Below, in pieces: positions 10,039-20,724 of a stretch of 64,000 bases of DNA. The DNA is from Cephalotus follicularis. Its lineage: Eukaryota; Streptophyta; Magnoliopsida; Oxalidales; Cephalotaceae. The translations under genes and the position numbers were made by a program. The notes below the pieces were generated by a model. The model did not search any database and was not told the origin of the DNA. It was given only the letters and a program-made list of their open reading frames with translations. Positions within the stretch are counted from its first letter, which is position 1, and each line of letters opens with the position of its first letter. The stretch spans positions 62,001 through 126,000 of the forward strand of contig BDDD01002058.1 of assembly GCA_001972305.1 (NCBI GenBank), in the 5' to 3' direction.

Positions 10039-12614
10039 TGTTGTCAAGACCCGTTCCCGCTAACTCTTTGGGACACGTGCCTTGACCGCAGATGGCGCTA
10101 CTCTTACCAACAACCCTCTTAAACAATAACTGTCCGAGGAAAAAGCCTGGGCTGGGCTGGGCGCGCGGCTAACTGGGCAGCCAGGGCAGAGGACCCCACA
10201 CCTCTCCCGCTCATGTCCAGTGCTACATCAAAACCAAACTCCAAATGCACCGTATAACTTAAGCCCAAAGCTTCACTTATCCAAGGCCCTAAAACGCTCT
10301 GCATTACTTAATCCCACGTGCTCCTCACATGGACTTAACATAACGCACAAAGTATGCCCGGGGAGAGCACACACGTGCAACTCACGAGCACACCCAAGCA
10401 ACATGCCCGAGGAGAAATGCACGCACACCACACGTGCTCACCTAAGAACCCCTGGGGACATACCTTGTCCCCCGGCACACAATCCTACTCAACACAACAA
10501 CTAACATCAAACGCACAGCTTTACTTAAACATTAACATTAAAACTTATGCCCGTCCCGGGCCTTCTTCTAACCGGCCTTCACTGGCTTCCATCTGAGGAC
10601 TCCTTCTCGGGGTCATACTCCAAAAACTTAAGGCAAACACCTTGGCCTTAACTATTCTCCCTCGCTAAGTTTGTCTCTGCTATACAATCTCAGGGACTCT
10701 CTAGCTCCCCCGCCAAGCCTTGGATCACAAAACTCAAAGCACAAAAAGTTCATAAAAACACATGATAAACACATCTGTATACTCAAAACATCCATGACAT
10801 ATCTCCAAAGCATACATCTATTACTTATTTGTCCTCTGGCATACATACATGCCTCCTCGGGCAGGCAAAAGAGCATCATATCTTTACATAAGAAAACTCT
10901 CAACTACTCTACTACAAACAAAGTGTAACAGAACCCAAAGAATGCCCCAAGCTATGCAATGCTAACGCCCGAGCTGACGTTCCCTGGTGCTAAGCTCAAA
11001 AACTACCTTGCTAGCTATCTACTGCTGAGCTGGAGGGTCTCCTCCTGCTGGCTGGTCTGTAAAATAGTCTGTGAGGGGATTAGTCCAACTAACTAAGTGA
11101 AATGAGAATAAAACATCCTCTGGTACATTCTTAAGAATGAATGTGCTGAAGGAAAACTTACCATGAACATGAAAAACTATCCCAACTGGGGAAACGACTG
11201 TAACAAAGCATATGTCATGGCATACAATAAAGAAACGCTCAAAGTACTGAAAAACTTACTCTTTCTCTGCTTAGCTGGTTCTAGAACATTTATATAGGCT
11301 GAAATAAACTTAAGAGTACAACTCATTAAAAGAAAGGTATCTGATAAAGAACTGGGGTCCTTCCCGGCTAAACACCCGAGGAGAACAACTAAGCTAGGAA
11401 CTGGCTTTTCTATGCTGTACTGATCTAGGTCGAAGCCCGCTAGTTACATAATATAGTTGACAACTTATAGTGGCGCTGAGCTGATCTAGGTCGAAGCCTA
11501 CTTGGCAGTAACTGCTGAGAACCCATGGTTCCCATCCGTGCTTGCTATTCTTTACTTTGCTTACTTATCTGGGCTGATGGCATTGCTGCCGAGGAGTAAG
11601 TCCTCCGTTAGAAGACTTACTGAAAGGCTCTAATCTCTACTCAGGCAACTTAGCTCTGTTGTACTCAAACCCTAAACACCATCATAGACAATAGCGTAAA
11701 GGAGATCCAGGTAGGACCTGGGGACAGTCTCGCCCGACTTGCTGTCATAGACAATAGTAGACCGAGGAGGTTGGAGCTATGTACATAGTGCTCGACTGCA
11801 CTCACCCTAAACACCATCATAGACAATAGTGTAAAGGAGATCCAGGTATGGAACCCAAGGGCAGACTCACTAAACTTCCCATCATAGGGAATAGTATGCC
11901 GAGGAGTGGAGTTGAACACGTACGCGTTACCTTACTTGGAAAGTGACTAATTCACTTAGAAGAACTTGAGCTCTAATGCTCAAGAAACTCTCTTTCTCTC
12001 TCTTTCTGTCAAAGGAAACATACAAAGACGTTAAGGAAACAAATTCCCGTTACAAAACTCTCACTGTACTGGGGATTAAAAAGCTGAAGAATTATCAAGA
12101 ACATCATGAGATAACTAGAAACATATAAAGGATGTCCCACTCACAGTTCTTGGATGTGTTCTTACCAGCTTTCTCTGACGGAAACTTCTCCTCTTTCTCT
12201 TTGTCTCCTAATGCGCCTGACTGCTTCTCCCCAAAGCTTGGAAAGCTTCGAATTGATGTTCTCCTCCCGCTCGTCATCGAAGAAGCAGAAGAAGAAGAAG
12301 AAGAAGAAGAACTAGATCTCTCTCTCTCTCGCTCTAAAACTCTCTAATCTGCTAGAACTAAAAGAAAGGAAACACCACATCACCAGATATATCTCCACAC
12401 AACTCCCAACATAAGCCATCATTTGTCTTGGGATATGGAAGCTTCCTCAACAAGCTTCGTACTTAAGTCCTCCTACTATCACTAATCATGCTTTACACCT
12501 AGACTTATAACACTAAACAATACTTAACCTTCTTTTCTTACTCAAATAAGTACAAAGCCCATAAAAAAATGAAACACCATAGAAAAAGTCCCAAAACTAT
12601 TACGGGGCCTTACA
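10039..12614 (-). repeat. Element B 5' LTR, complete
   Basis: 2576 bp, window orientation TGTTGTCAAGACC ... GGGGCCTTACA. It is the intact partner of 6229-8402. The right end meets element C sequence (GCTACGGCCTC) that is continuous in the other C LTR at 45988, which fixes the boundary. CT-rich tracts and a GAAGAAGAA microsatellite lie near 12290-12310. The phrase CACCATCATAGACAATAG recurs at 11677 and 11813. No gene seen. Confidence 0.88.
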
Positions 12615-14072
12615 GCTACGGCCTCAAGTGAGCATCAATGGAAAATCAATCGGTACGGCTCGTCAGCGGGTCAATACAGTACATAGAATGAAACGATCGA
12701 CGAGATAGGTGGACAGAGTCAACAACCTAACATGCTGACATGAATCATAAGGTCGCTCTATAGGATCCATACATTACAATCAATCATGTCAGTACAATAT
12801 CATTACAATGTCAATAAGTAAAGTCAATGAGTGACGGTATCTAATGGAGGGTTGGCAATGTGCGTCCAACTTACCGACTTAGACTCACATCACTCATGAC
12901 TCAAGCAATCAATCAGTCAGTACAATCATTAAAACCGTTTTCAAACACTTGAACACCTCAAGTGAGGCTCCAGTCAAGTGGCAATGTGAAAAGAAGTTGA
13001 AAACCAGCTTGAAAGTAGCTAAAAACTCTTTTCAGTCCACTAGGCATCGATGTCCTTGGTGAAAGACGTCGACGCGTCTGTAAAATGGTGGAAAGACGTC
13101 GATGTCTTTAAAAGACATCAATGTCTTTCTCTATTTGTGTAGAGATCTGGCCGAAAGATGTCAATGTCCTTGGAGAAAGACGTCGACGCGTTTCAATAAA
13201 AATAGCTTGGGAATGCGCATCGATGTTCGGCAGTGATGTCTTTTCTGGGGAAAGACATCTCAAGGCAATGACGTCAATGTCTTTCAAAGACGTCGATGTC
13301 GTTGCTGTGGAATCACAGATACAACACTCTGAAGCGAAAGACATCAACGTCCATGGGCTAGGGGTCGATGTCTTTGCTGGGTATGGTCGAGTTTTGTGCA
13401 GAAAACCCAGCCAATCTCATACCCAAAATACAATTTATAGCCATTCTTTGAAAACCAAGGTTTAAAATCAATCATTTTAGGTTAGTAAAACTTGTTACAA
13501 CCTTAAAAATTTAGTTTCAATCCTCCTAGATCAGTTAGATGAAGAAAATCAATAAAACCCTAGTTTTTCAATTCAATGCAATACAATCACTCAATTCAAT
13601 CAATCATTCAATCAATTAAGCAATTAAGCAATAGGAAATCAAGTAGGGAAGTCCTACCTTAAATGAAGTTTTAAAAGTTGAGCTATCGATCGGTCAATCG
13701 ACTGAAATCACCCAAGAATCAGCTACTTTGTCACTGAATCGGCAACCCACACTTGCAATCGGTATCCTTGTTGAAGGAGATGCAATCGAGAGCTGCTATG
13801 GAGATGGAGGGAGGCTGCCAGTAAGAGAGAGAGAGGGAGAAGGATCGAGAGAGGGAGAAGAATGAAGGAATGAGAGAATGAGAGTGAGAAATTGACTTGT
13901 ATAATCAATTCGACTAACTCTACGATACTCAGCCCAAAATCCCGACTATACATGCATATAACCAATACAATAACAATAGGTATAAGAATTCCTCAATTCA
14001 ATACAATTCGATACAATACAATACGGTACAATGTATGCATGAACAGTACAAAAGGGAATTCAGGTCATCACA
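12615..14072 (-). repeat. Element C 3' LTR, partial
   Basis: Matches 45988-47397 from GCTACGGCCTC to the end TCATCACA. Rich in CAATACAAT and TCAATCAATC short repeats (12780-13000 and 13560-14040), which explains several spurious reading frames. Contains the motif array described separately at 13043-13378. The stretch 12615-13040 holds no gene or other signal I recognise. Confidence 0.88.
13043..13378 (-). promoter_or_regulatory. GACGTCGAYGTC motif array in left C LTR
   Basis: About twelve variants of AAAGACGTCGAYGTCTTT in 335 bp. Variants such as GACATCGATGTC and GACATCAATGTC differ from GACGTCGACGTC only at CpG positions. One copy contains the perfect palindrome TGACGTCA (13269-13276), the classical CRE-type bZIP site. 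This copy is part of a 19-bp unit absent from the partner LTR. Function is inferred, not shown. Confidence 0.55.
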
Positions 14073-14086
14073 TTCTCCCCTCCTTA
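14073..14086 (-). other. Element C polypurine tract
   Basis: Minus-strand AAGGAGGGGAGAA immediately before the LTR start TGTGATGACC. Confidence 0.75.
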
Positions 14087-14125
14087 AAAGTATCTGGTCC
14101 CCAGATTCACCAATCAATCGATCAA

Positions 14126-14660
14126 TCAATCACAGAGGAAAGGATATGTCTCTCTCATATTGTCCTCGCGCTCCCAGGTGCGCTCCACTGAACCATGGTA
14201 CTGCCATAGAACACTGACCAAAGAAATGGTCTCGTTCCTCAATACTCTGATATGTCTGTCAACAATCTGTATAGGAGTCTCAATAAATGATAAGTTAGGT
14301 TCCAGCTGAATCTGACTGTACTCAATGATGTGTGAAGGATCTCGAACATATCTCCTCAACTGAGAAACATGAAACACATCATGAATTCCCGAGAATGCTA
14401 GAGGCAATGCAAGCCTGTAAGCAAGTCGTCCAATCCGATCCAATACCTCGAAAGGTCCAATAAAACAAGGAGAAATCTTCTCGAATCTCATGACTCCTTT
14501 AGTGGGTGACACTTTGAGGAAAACGTGGTCACAAACACCAAACTCCAAGCCTCTGCGATGAACATCAGCATAGCTTCTCTGTCTATTCTGTGCAACAAAC
14601 AATTGGTCTTTAATCAATTTCACTTTCTCCGAGGTAGTCTGTACAATCTCTAGCCCCAAA
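14126..14660 (-). pseudogene. Element C integrase C-terminus with chromodomain-like tail
   Basis: About 177 codons, open. Blocks in order: [74 protein letters not shown], then IVDRHIRVLRNETISLVSVLW and the final TWEREDNMRETYP. The last block is the reduced chromodomain found at the integrase C-terminus of Tekay/Del-like chromoviruses, thought to direct insertion to modified chromatin. A stop near 14670 separates it from the integrase core. In D the corresponding tail is also intact, in A it is deleted. Confidence 0.85.
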
Positions 14661-14698
14661 ATGATCTTTTAATCGACCTGATCCCAACAAATTGGCGA

Positions 14699-15598
14699 TT
14701 AGCACATTCTACCATATAGGGCTTCATAAGGAGCAATCTGTATGCTCTTGTGATAACTATTGTTATACGAGAACTCAATCAAATGTAAGTATTCATCCCA
14801 ACTACCTCCAAAGTCGAGAACGCATGCATGAAGCATGTCCTCCAATGTCTGAATGGTCCTTTCGGACAAACCATCTGTTTGAGGATGATAAGCAGTGCTG
14901 AAACTCAATTCGGTACCCATAGCTACCTGTAGCTTCCTCCAAAAACTGGAAGTGAAGCGAGAGTTTTGATCCGAAACGATGCTAACAGGAGCTCCATGTG
15001 CTTTAACAATCTCTTTCAAGAACAATCTGGACAACTTTTCTCTAGAATAAGTCATCTGAATAAGTAGAAAGCGGGTCGACTTCATGAGCCGGTCGACAAT
15101 AACCCATATACCATCGTGTCTGTCACGAGTCAGAGGTAACCCGGACACAAAATCCATGGTAACGTGCTCCCATTTCCACTCAGGAATGAGCAAAGGCTGG
15201 AGCAAGCATGCCGATCTCTGGTGCTCTGCCTTTACTTGCTAACAAGTAAGGGATCTCGATACAAACTCTACGATCTCTCTCTTCATACCAATCCACCAAT
15301 AGCTAAGTTTCAAGTCGTGGTACATCTTCGTACTCCCTAGATGAACAGTGAAACGAGATTTATGGGCTTGAGAAAGAAGTTCTTCCTTCAACTCGCTATT
15401 GGCTGGAACGCAAATTTTGTTCCTGTATCTCAATAATCCATCTGTAGACAGGGAGAAATCGGGTTTCAATCCTTCATCAATAGTAGCAGCCACTTTCTGC
15501 AATTCAATATCCACTATTTGAGCATCTCTAATTCGGTCAAGCAATGCATGTTGCACATATATATGGGAAAGAGTCATACAAGACAGCTTGCGACTCAA
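14699..15598 (-). pseudogene. Element C integrase zinc domain and core
   Basis: Two open pieces in C integrase. The first (15598-15239) has HLGSTKMYHDLKLSYWWIGMK and ends ...SRSLTC with a stop (TAG) where sister elements have CQQVK. The second (15205-14699) has MDFVSGLPLTRDRHD, IVDRLMKSTRF, VSIVSDQNSRFTSSFW and [20 protein letters not shown], so the D,D,E residues are kept. Pieces are in order and close together. The function would be insertion of the double-stranded copy into chromosomal DNA. Confidence 0.87.
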
Positions 15599-15599
15599 T

Positions 15600-16191
15600 G
15601 CATCTGCAATGACATTCGCTTTTCCGGATGATATTCAATATCAAAATCATAATCATTAAGAAGCTCGAACCACCTTCTCTGTCTCATGTTCAATTCCTTC
15701 TATGAAAAGAGATATCTCAAACTCTCATGATCCATGAAAACTATGAACTTGGTCCCATAGAGGTAGTAGCGCCAGTTTCCAAGACCAAGGACAATGGCCG
15801 CCAACTCCAAGTCATGCACTGGGTAGTTTTCTTCATGTGGTTTGATCTTCCTCGATGCATATGCAATCACTTTACCTTATTGCATAAGAACGCAACCAAG
15901 CCCCTTCCCAGAAGCATCGGTGTATACAACAAAGTCTTCATTCCCGTCTGGCAAGGCTAGGACAGGAGCAGAAATCAATTTGTCTTTCAACTCTTGAAAA
16001 CTTTTTTCACAATCACTATCCCATACAAAGGCTGTGTTCTTCTGTATCAATATGTTCAATGGTGTAGAAATACGGGAAAATCCCTCAACAAACCGATGAT
16101 AATACCGTGCTAAACCCAAGAAGCTGCGAACTTCGGAAGCATTCGTCAATCGTTTCCAATCTTTCACTGCCTCTACTTTTGATGGATCCAT
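15600..16191 (-). pseudogene. Element C RNase H and connection region
   Basis: 16191-15877 reads [35 protein letters not shown] and then [17 protein letters not shown], the start of RNase H with its first Asp. The frame is then interrupted; 15876-15600 still encodes the remaining RNase H blocks in shifted frames, such as the segments equivalent to [16 protein letters not shown] and the DALSR end. Upstream the RT frame overlaps with a shift near 16190. Non-functional. Confidence 0.8.
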
Positions 16192-16650
16192 TGATAAACG
16201 TCACCAGAAATAATATGCCCAGGAAAGGCAACCTCCGATAACCAAAACTCGCACTTGTCAAATTTTGCATACAATCGATGATCCCTCAATGTCTGCAATA
16301 CAATGTGGAGGTGCCGGGCATGCTCCTCATCAGTCCTGGAATAGACCAAGAGGTCATCAATGAACACTACAATGAACTGATACAGATACTGTCTAAACAT
16401 TCAGTTCATTAGGTCCATGAAAGCCGCGGGAGCATTAGTCACACCGAAAGGCATAACCAAGAACTCATAATTGGCCATATCTTGATTTGAAAGCCGCCTT
16501 CAGAACATCCTCCGGTTTGACTTAAAGTGGTGGTAGCCTGATCTCAAATCGAGCTTAGAAAACACTGTCTCTCCTATGAGCTGGTCGAACAGCTCATCAA
16601 TGTGCGATAGAGGGCACTTATTCTTCACTGTAACTTTATTGAGTTGTCAG
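16173..16650 (-). pseudogene. Element C reverse transcriptase, frameshifted
   Basis: After LCV-type block CIDY a TGA (16646-16648) replaces an Arg codon, followed by [23 protein letters not shown] and [11 protein letters not shown]. The frame then degrades (stop and shift near 16495-16510), recovers at [23 protein letters not shown], meets a TGA near 16405, and continues [22 protein letters not shown]. The catalytic FIDD box is intact although the gene is not. Confidence 0.85.
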
Positions 16651-17921
16651 TAGTCAATACACATACGGAGCGATCCATCTTTCTTCTTGACAAAAAGAAC
16701 AGGTGCTCTCCAGGGTGAAGCACTAGGTCTTATAAAACCTTTGTCTAGAAGATTCCGTAACTGTATCTTTAACTCTTTCAATTCTATTAGTGCCATTCGG
16801 TACGGTGCTCGAGAAATCGGTGCAGTCCCTGGTATGAAATCAATCACGAGCTCTATCTCTCTGTCAGGCGGTAAAGAAGTCAAATCCCAAGGAAAAACAT
16901 CTTCGAACTCGCAAACCACTCGAATATCTTCTAGTGCCGGCCGCCATCTATCTGTATCAAGCACATGTGCCAGAAACCCCTGGCATCCCTGTCGTAACAA
17001 TCTGTCCGCATGCAAAGCCGAAATCATCAGAACGAACAATGGCTCTAAGGTGCCAAGAAACCGAAAAGGTGGTCGTCCCGGAGGACTGAAAACCACTACT
17101 TTCCGATGACAATCCACCTGAGCAAAGCTAGCAGACAACCAATCCATGCCAAGAATTACATCTAGGCCATCCGTCGGTAAAAAAATAAGATCGGCTAACA
17201 AGAAACGATCATCAATCTTTACAATATAATTTCTACACACTCGATCGGTGGCCATTGACTCGCCGAGAGGTGTGGATATCTCCATCAAGAAAAGAAGGTA
17301 CTTGAGTCTCAAACCAACATGGGAGACAAAATGCAAATCAATGAATGAATGGGGTGAACCCGGATCAATAAGAACCCGTGATGGATGTTGAAAGAGTCGA
17401 ATGGTACCTCCAATCACAACATCAGACCCTGTTACAGCACTCGGTTCCATAGCAAACACTCTAGCATGAACTGTCGGAGCAAAACTCATAGGCTCTTTCT
17501 CTCTGGACTGCGAAGTCCCACGGGAAGAAGATGGTACACTGGCTGTCGGTCCTGGTGGGGGCGGTGACCACTGTGTCTGATCAAATCCTCTAGGACAAGA
17601 ACTCCAAGGACAATCTCTAGCAATGTGGTTGGAACCACCACAAACCAAGCAAAGGCCCAAAAATCGTCTACAGTTATAAGAAGTGTGGTTGGTCTTCTGA
17701 TAATGCACACAAGGAACCGTAGCACTCTGATTACAACTCCCAGAGAGTCTGGAGGGTGTACTCTGACTAGGTGCTGAAGATCGGTCTCCTCGATGTGCGT
17801 TCCTTGATCTGTTTCTCCTCTAAGAATGGGACAGTTTCCTGCTATCCTGATTACTATCCTGAGAACCAGGTGAGGGGCTACTATCAGTCTTCTGCAATGT
17901 AGCACTGCCACTGTCACTACC
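16647..17921 (-). pseudogene. Element C gag C-terminus, zinc knuckle, protease and RT start
   Basis: Begins at the E insertion point with Ser-rich Gag tail, a TAG near 17822, then HYQKTNHTSYNCRRF and the knuckle CLVCGGSNHIARDC. An open frame of 353 codons (17708-16647) then covers the protease, whose active site reads DPGS (about 17355-17366) instead of the common DTGS, then DVILGMDWLSASFAQVDCH, the linker GTAPISRAPYRMALIELKEL and the start of RT ([20 protein letters not shown]). The rest of Gag lies 26.5 kb away at 44471-45061. Confidence 0.88.
17917..17921. repeat. Target-site duplication of element E, left copy (CTACC)
   Basis: CTACC precedes the LTR start TGTAACGACC; an identical CTACC follows the LTR end at 44466-44470. 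Removing E restores a continuous element C gag frame. Confidence 0.9.
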
Positions 17922-20724
17922 TGTAACGACCCGCATTAATTTTGGGAAAATTGATGTTTGGGCTTGGGGGAAAATTTATTTTCTTTTCTCCTTGGTTGTG
18001 GTTGGCTTGGGCTCTTTTTCTTGGGTAAGTGTTTGTTGGCTTTGGGCTTGGTGGAGGCCCAATGTTTTATGATTGATTAAGAGATAACAGATATTTGTTT
18101 AGTTGGTGTTGGGATATGTGCAAAGCTTGCTTAGGAAGCTTGATAGTTGACTTTCGACAGATATCATATCCATCTTTTCACGCCTGAAGAAGCTTTTGGG
18201 AGAGTGAGCTTTCATCTTTCATCTTTATTCTTCATCTTTCTTCTGAAGCTTTGAGCGCTGTTTGAGGTTGGGACTTTCTTTCACCCGTCTACTCGTATAG
18301 CAGGTGAGTGTCACATTTTGGTGCGTCGCATGGTTGGTGCAGGCACGACCTTTGAGGCTGAGGAAGAGCTTCGCCTTGGTTTTCATGGATGTATGTGGTC
18401 CATGCATAGCTTCAGAGATGTTTTTCATGGTAGCTAAGCGTTGTTGTGTGTTTGTCTTGCAGAGCAAGATCTAGGCACGGAGCCCGCACAACAAGGAAGC
18501 TAGCTGAAGAAGGTACTGATACAAGTGAGTGGGATGTTCTTCTTTCTATCAATTGATAACTGAGAGTTATTGTTTATATGCCCTTCCATGATATTATTAT
18601 TGACTAGGATTTCTTCTCCAGTCATCTTGTTGATATTGCATGTGAATACTGTTGTTTTTGAGCTAAAGGCTCAACGCCTGGGTTGAACTTGTTGTTTCCC
18701 CTTTCTGTTTAAGTATTCATGCTTTATTTGATATCATGTATTGTTGTCCTCGGGAACTGGTTACTGGGTGCTGGTTACTTAGTTATGTATGAGATTGCCA
18801 GCACGAGATGGTCTAAGTGGTGATACACTTAACTCTGAGTCAAGGTTCTATTCTGTTATCTCGTCAAGGGTAGAGCTGAGCGGTGATTCCTGGGCCCCTT
18901 GGACGATATTAACGCTATGTGATTGCCGACGAGGTAGCTTCTCGATCGAGGTTCACCTGGTGTAGTGCTGAGCTCGTGATTGCCGACGGGGGTGGGCTTG
19001 CTAAGCCCCTCGATCGAGGTTCATGTAGTGTGGTGCGTCAACGTGTGATTTACCGGGGGAGGAGAGCTTGCGTAGCCCTTCTCCTGATGTTCATACGATG
19101 CTCTGGAAATGGGTATCTATATGCGTATATAATGGATATGTTCAGTCCTGTAGCCCATGACCGCGTTGATAGAACGTCAACGGAGTTGTTATTTATGCTT
19201 CCGAGGTGGTTCCGGCTATGGAAGTGTGTGAGTTTGATGTGTGCATGTGCGTGTGTGGAATGTGTTTGTGATTGATACAGTACCAGTAGTCCCCTTGAGA
19301 ATTGTTGATCCTGAGAGTTGATCTTTTGTTGATCCTTGGATCCCTGGCATGTTCTGACATATAAACTGTTGTTTATCTTCTATCCTTGAGGTCGGTCATT
19401 GAGTTGGTAGCTCTGACGTCTCCTCGGACTTTCCTTTTTATTGATATTCTTGTATATTTTCACCCTTGCCATGTTTTGTTGAGCAGTGGATATGGGTTGT
19501 CCCTGGCCCAGTTGGGGCAGAGCACGTTCACCTTGACTCTTGGTACCCCAATGGAAATGGGTCGCCCAGGATTTTCTTTGATCTTCTTCACTAGTCAGTT
19601 GGAATAATCCCCTCTCAGTTTTGTATACAGAGGGTGCGGGGCAACAGTGTTCTTGCGATCCACTAAGGACAGCGTGTTGAGTGAGGTAGACGGCGGACGC
19701 AGCACCTAAGGATGACTCCTTGGCCATGGACACCTTCATGCATTGGGGAAATTCTAGGGGGTATTGTTCTATAGATTTTGTTAATGTCTATGCCTTGTAG
19801 CCCTTTGTTGTAAACATGTGTTTTACTCTTGGTTGTTGTGCGTCCTTGGCTTTTTGCCCGGGACCATGTATATAATTCATTATCTTGTTTTATATACTTT
19901 TTGTTTGAGCTATTTTCCCAGCCCTGGCACTGTTTTTGCTAAGTGTTTGGGTGTGCAGGGACGACGTATGAGTTCGGGGGTTGTTTGACCCTGGGCAAAG
20001 GAGCAGGTCTCCCCAGCACTGGCCTTGGTGAAACTTAAGTGTTTCTCCCCGGGCCCCTTTCGTGCGTGGCTCCTCTGTTGAGATGTCCGGGGAGGGGTGG
20101 CTTTGGTTGGTTTTTCAAACCTTAGGTTGACTTCACAGCTGGGTTGGTTAACCCTAAGCTGAGTTTTGTGGCATCCCCGAGTGTTGTCCCCGGGCATGTC
20201 GTAGTCATTAAGTAGGAGTAGGCAGTTTTCTTTAGTTTTGCCCGTTCTCCCAACCTCAGACCAGCTTGGTCCTTGGAGATGTTTTGGTGGGTGAGCCCTG
20301 GTGGATCCCCTGGGTACCTAGCCGTGGTGAGATTTCATCTATGTAGTGTAGTTCGAGCGTTGGTGGGACCTCGGGTAGTGGTCCCAATGCTTGGAGTTTG
20401 TCCCCGGGCCCTTGTGTTGATCCGAGGCTTAGCCTTTTGTTAAACGTAGTCATTTTCTTGTGCTCGGGCATAACCTTGTTTGTATGGGTCATGCCCTAGG
20501 GAGGACATGTCTGAAGTGGTCGTCCAATGAGGTCATGCCCGAGGATGGCTCGTCTAAGGAAGGCATGACTTAGGATGGGGTGCAGGCCTGGCCTGTGCTA
20601 CGTCATGTTGTGTGTGTTCCCTTTAGTTAAACGGTGCGTTTGCTAAGTGGGTGTTGTGTGTGTTCCCTTTAGTTAAATGGTGCGTTTGCTCAGTGGATAC
20701 TGTGCGTGTTTCCTTTAGTTAAAC
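17922..20724 (+). repeat. Element E 5' LTR, left part
   Basis: Begins TGTAACGACCCGCATTAAT and aligns with 39817 onward in the 3' LTR. Notable inside: imperfect tandem units of about 55-70 bp beginning GTGATTGCCGACGAGG (about 18917-19090), and a 46-bp tandem unit with CCCTTTAGTTAAAC at 20609-20724, where element D entered the third unit. No coding potential recognised; the reading frames here are GC-rich chance frames. Confidence 0.88.
20720..20724. repeat. Left target site of element D (TAAAC)
   Basis: TAAAC precedes the D LTR. The other E LTR reads GTTAAACGGTGAGTTG uninterrupted at 44117-44132. The right copy has been lost in a small deletion at 30601/30602. Confidence 0.7.

Larger units (their letters stand above)
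6229..12614 (-). mobile_element. Element B: gag-only LTR retrotransposon (non-autonomous, TR-GAG-like)
   Basis: Two long direct repeats (6229-8402 and 10039-12614) flank 1.6 kb that encodes only a decayed Gag. A primer site on the minus strand abuts the right LTR and a polypurine tract abuts the left one, so the element reads right to left. No protease active site, RT, RNase H or integrase is present: coding sequence stops just where protease should begin. The structure fits terminal-repeat elements with a gag domain (TR-GAG), or an internal deletion of an autonomous parent. B lies in the 3' LTR of element C; the right target-site base group would be GCTAC (12615-12619), partner off-window. 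Confidence 0.8.

Noticed and set aside
13892-14191. Open frames in the CAATACAAT-rich parts of the C LTRs
   Set aside because: Low-complexity repeats give long frames by chance; no domain, and not conserved in frame between the two LTRs.
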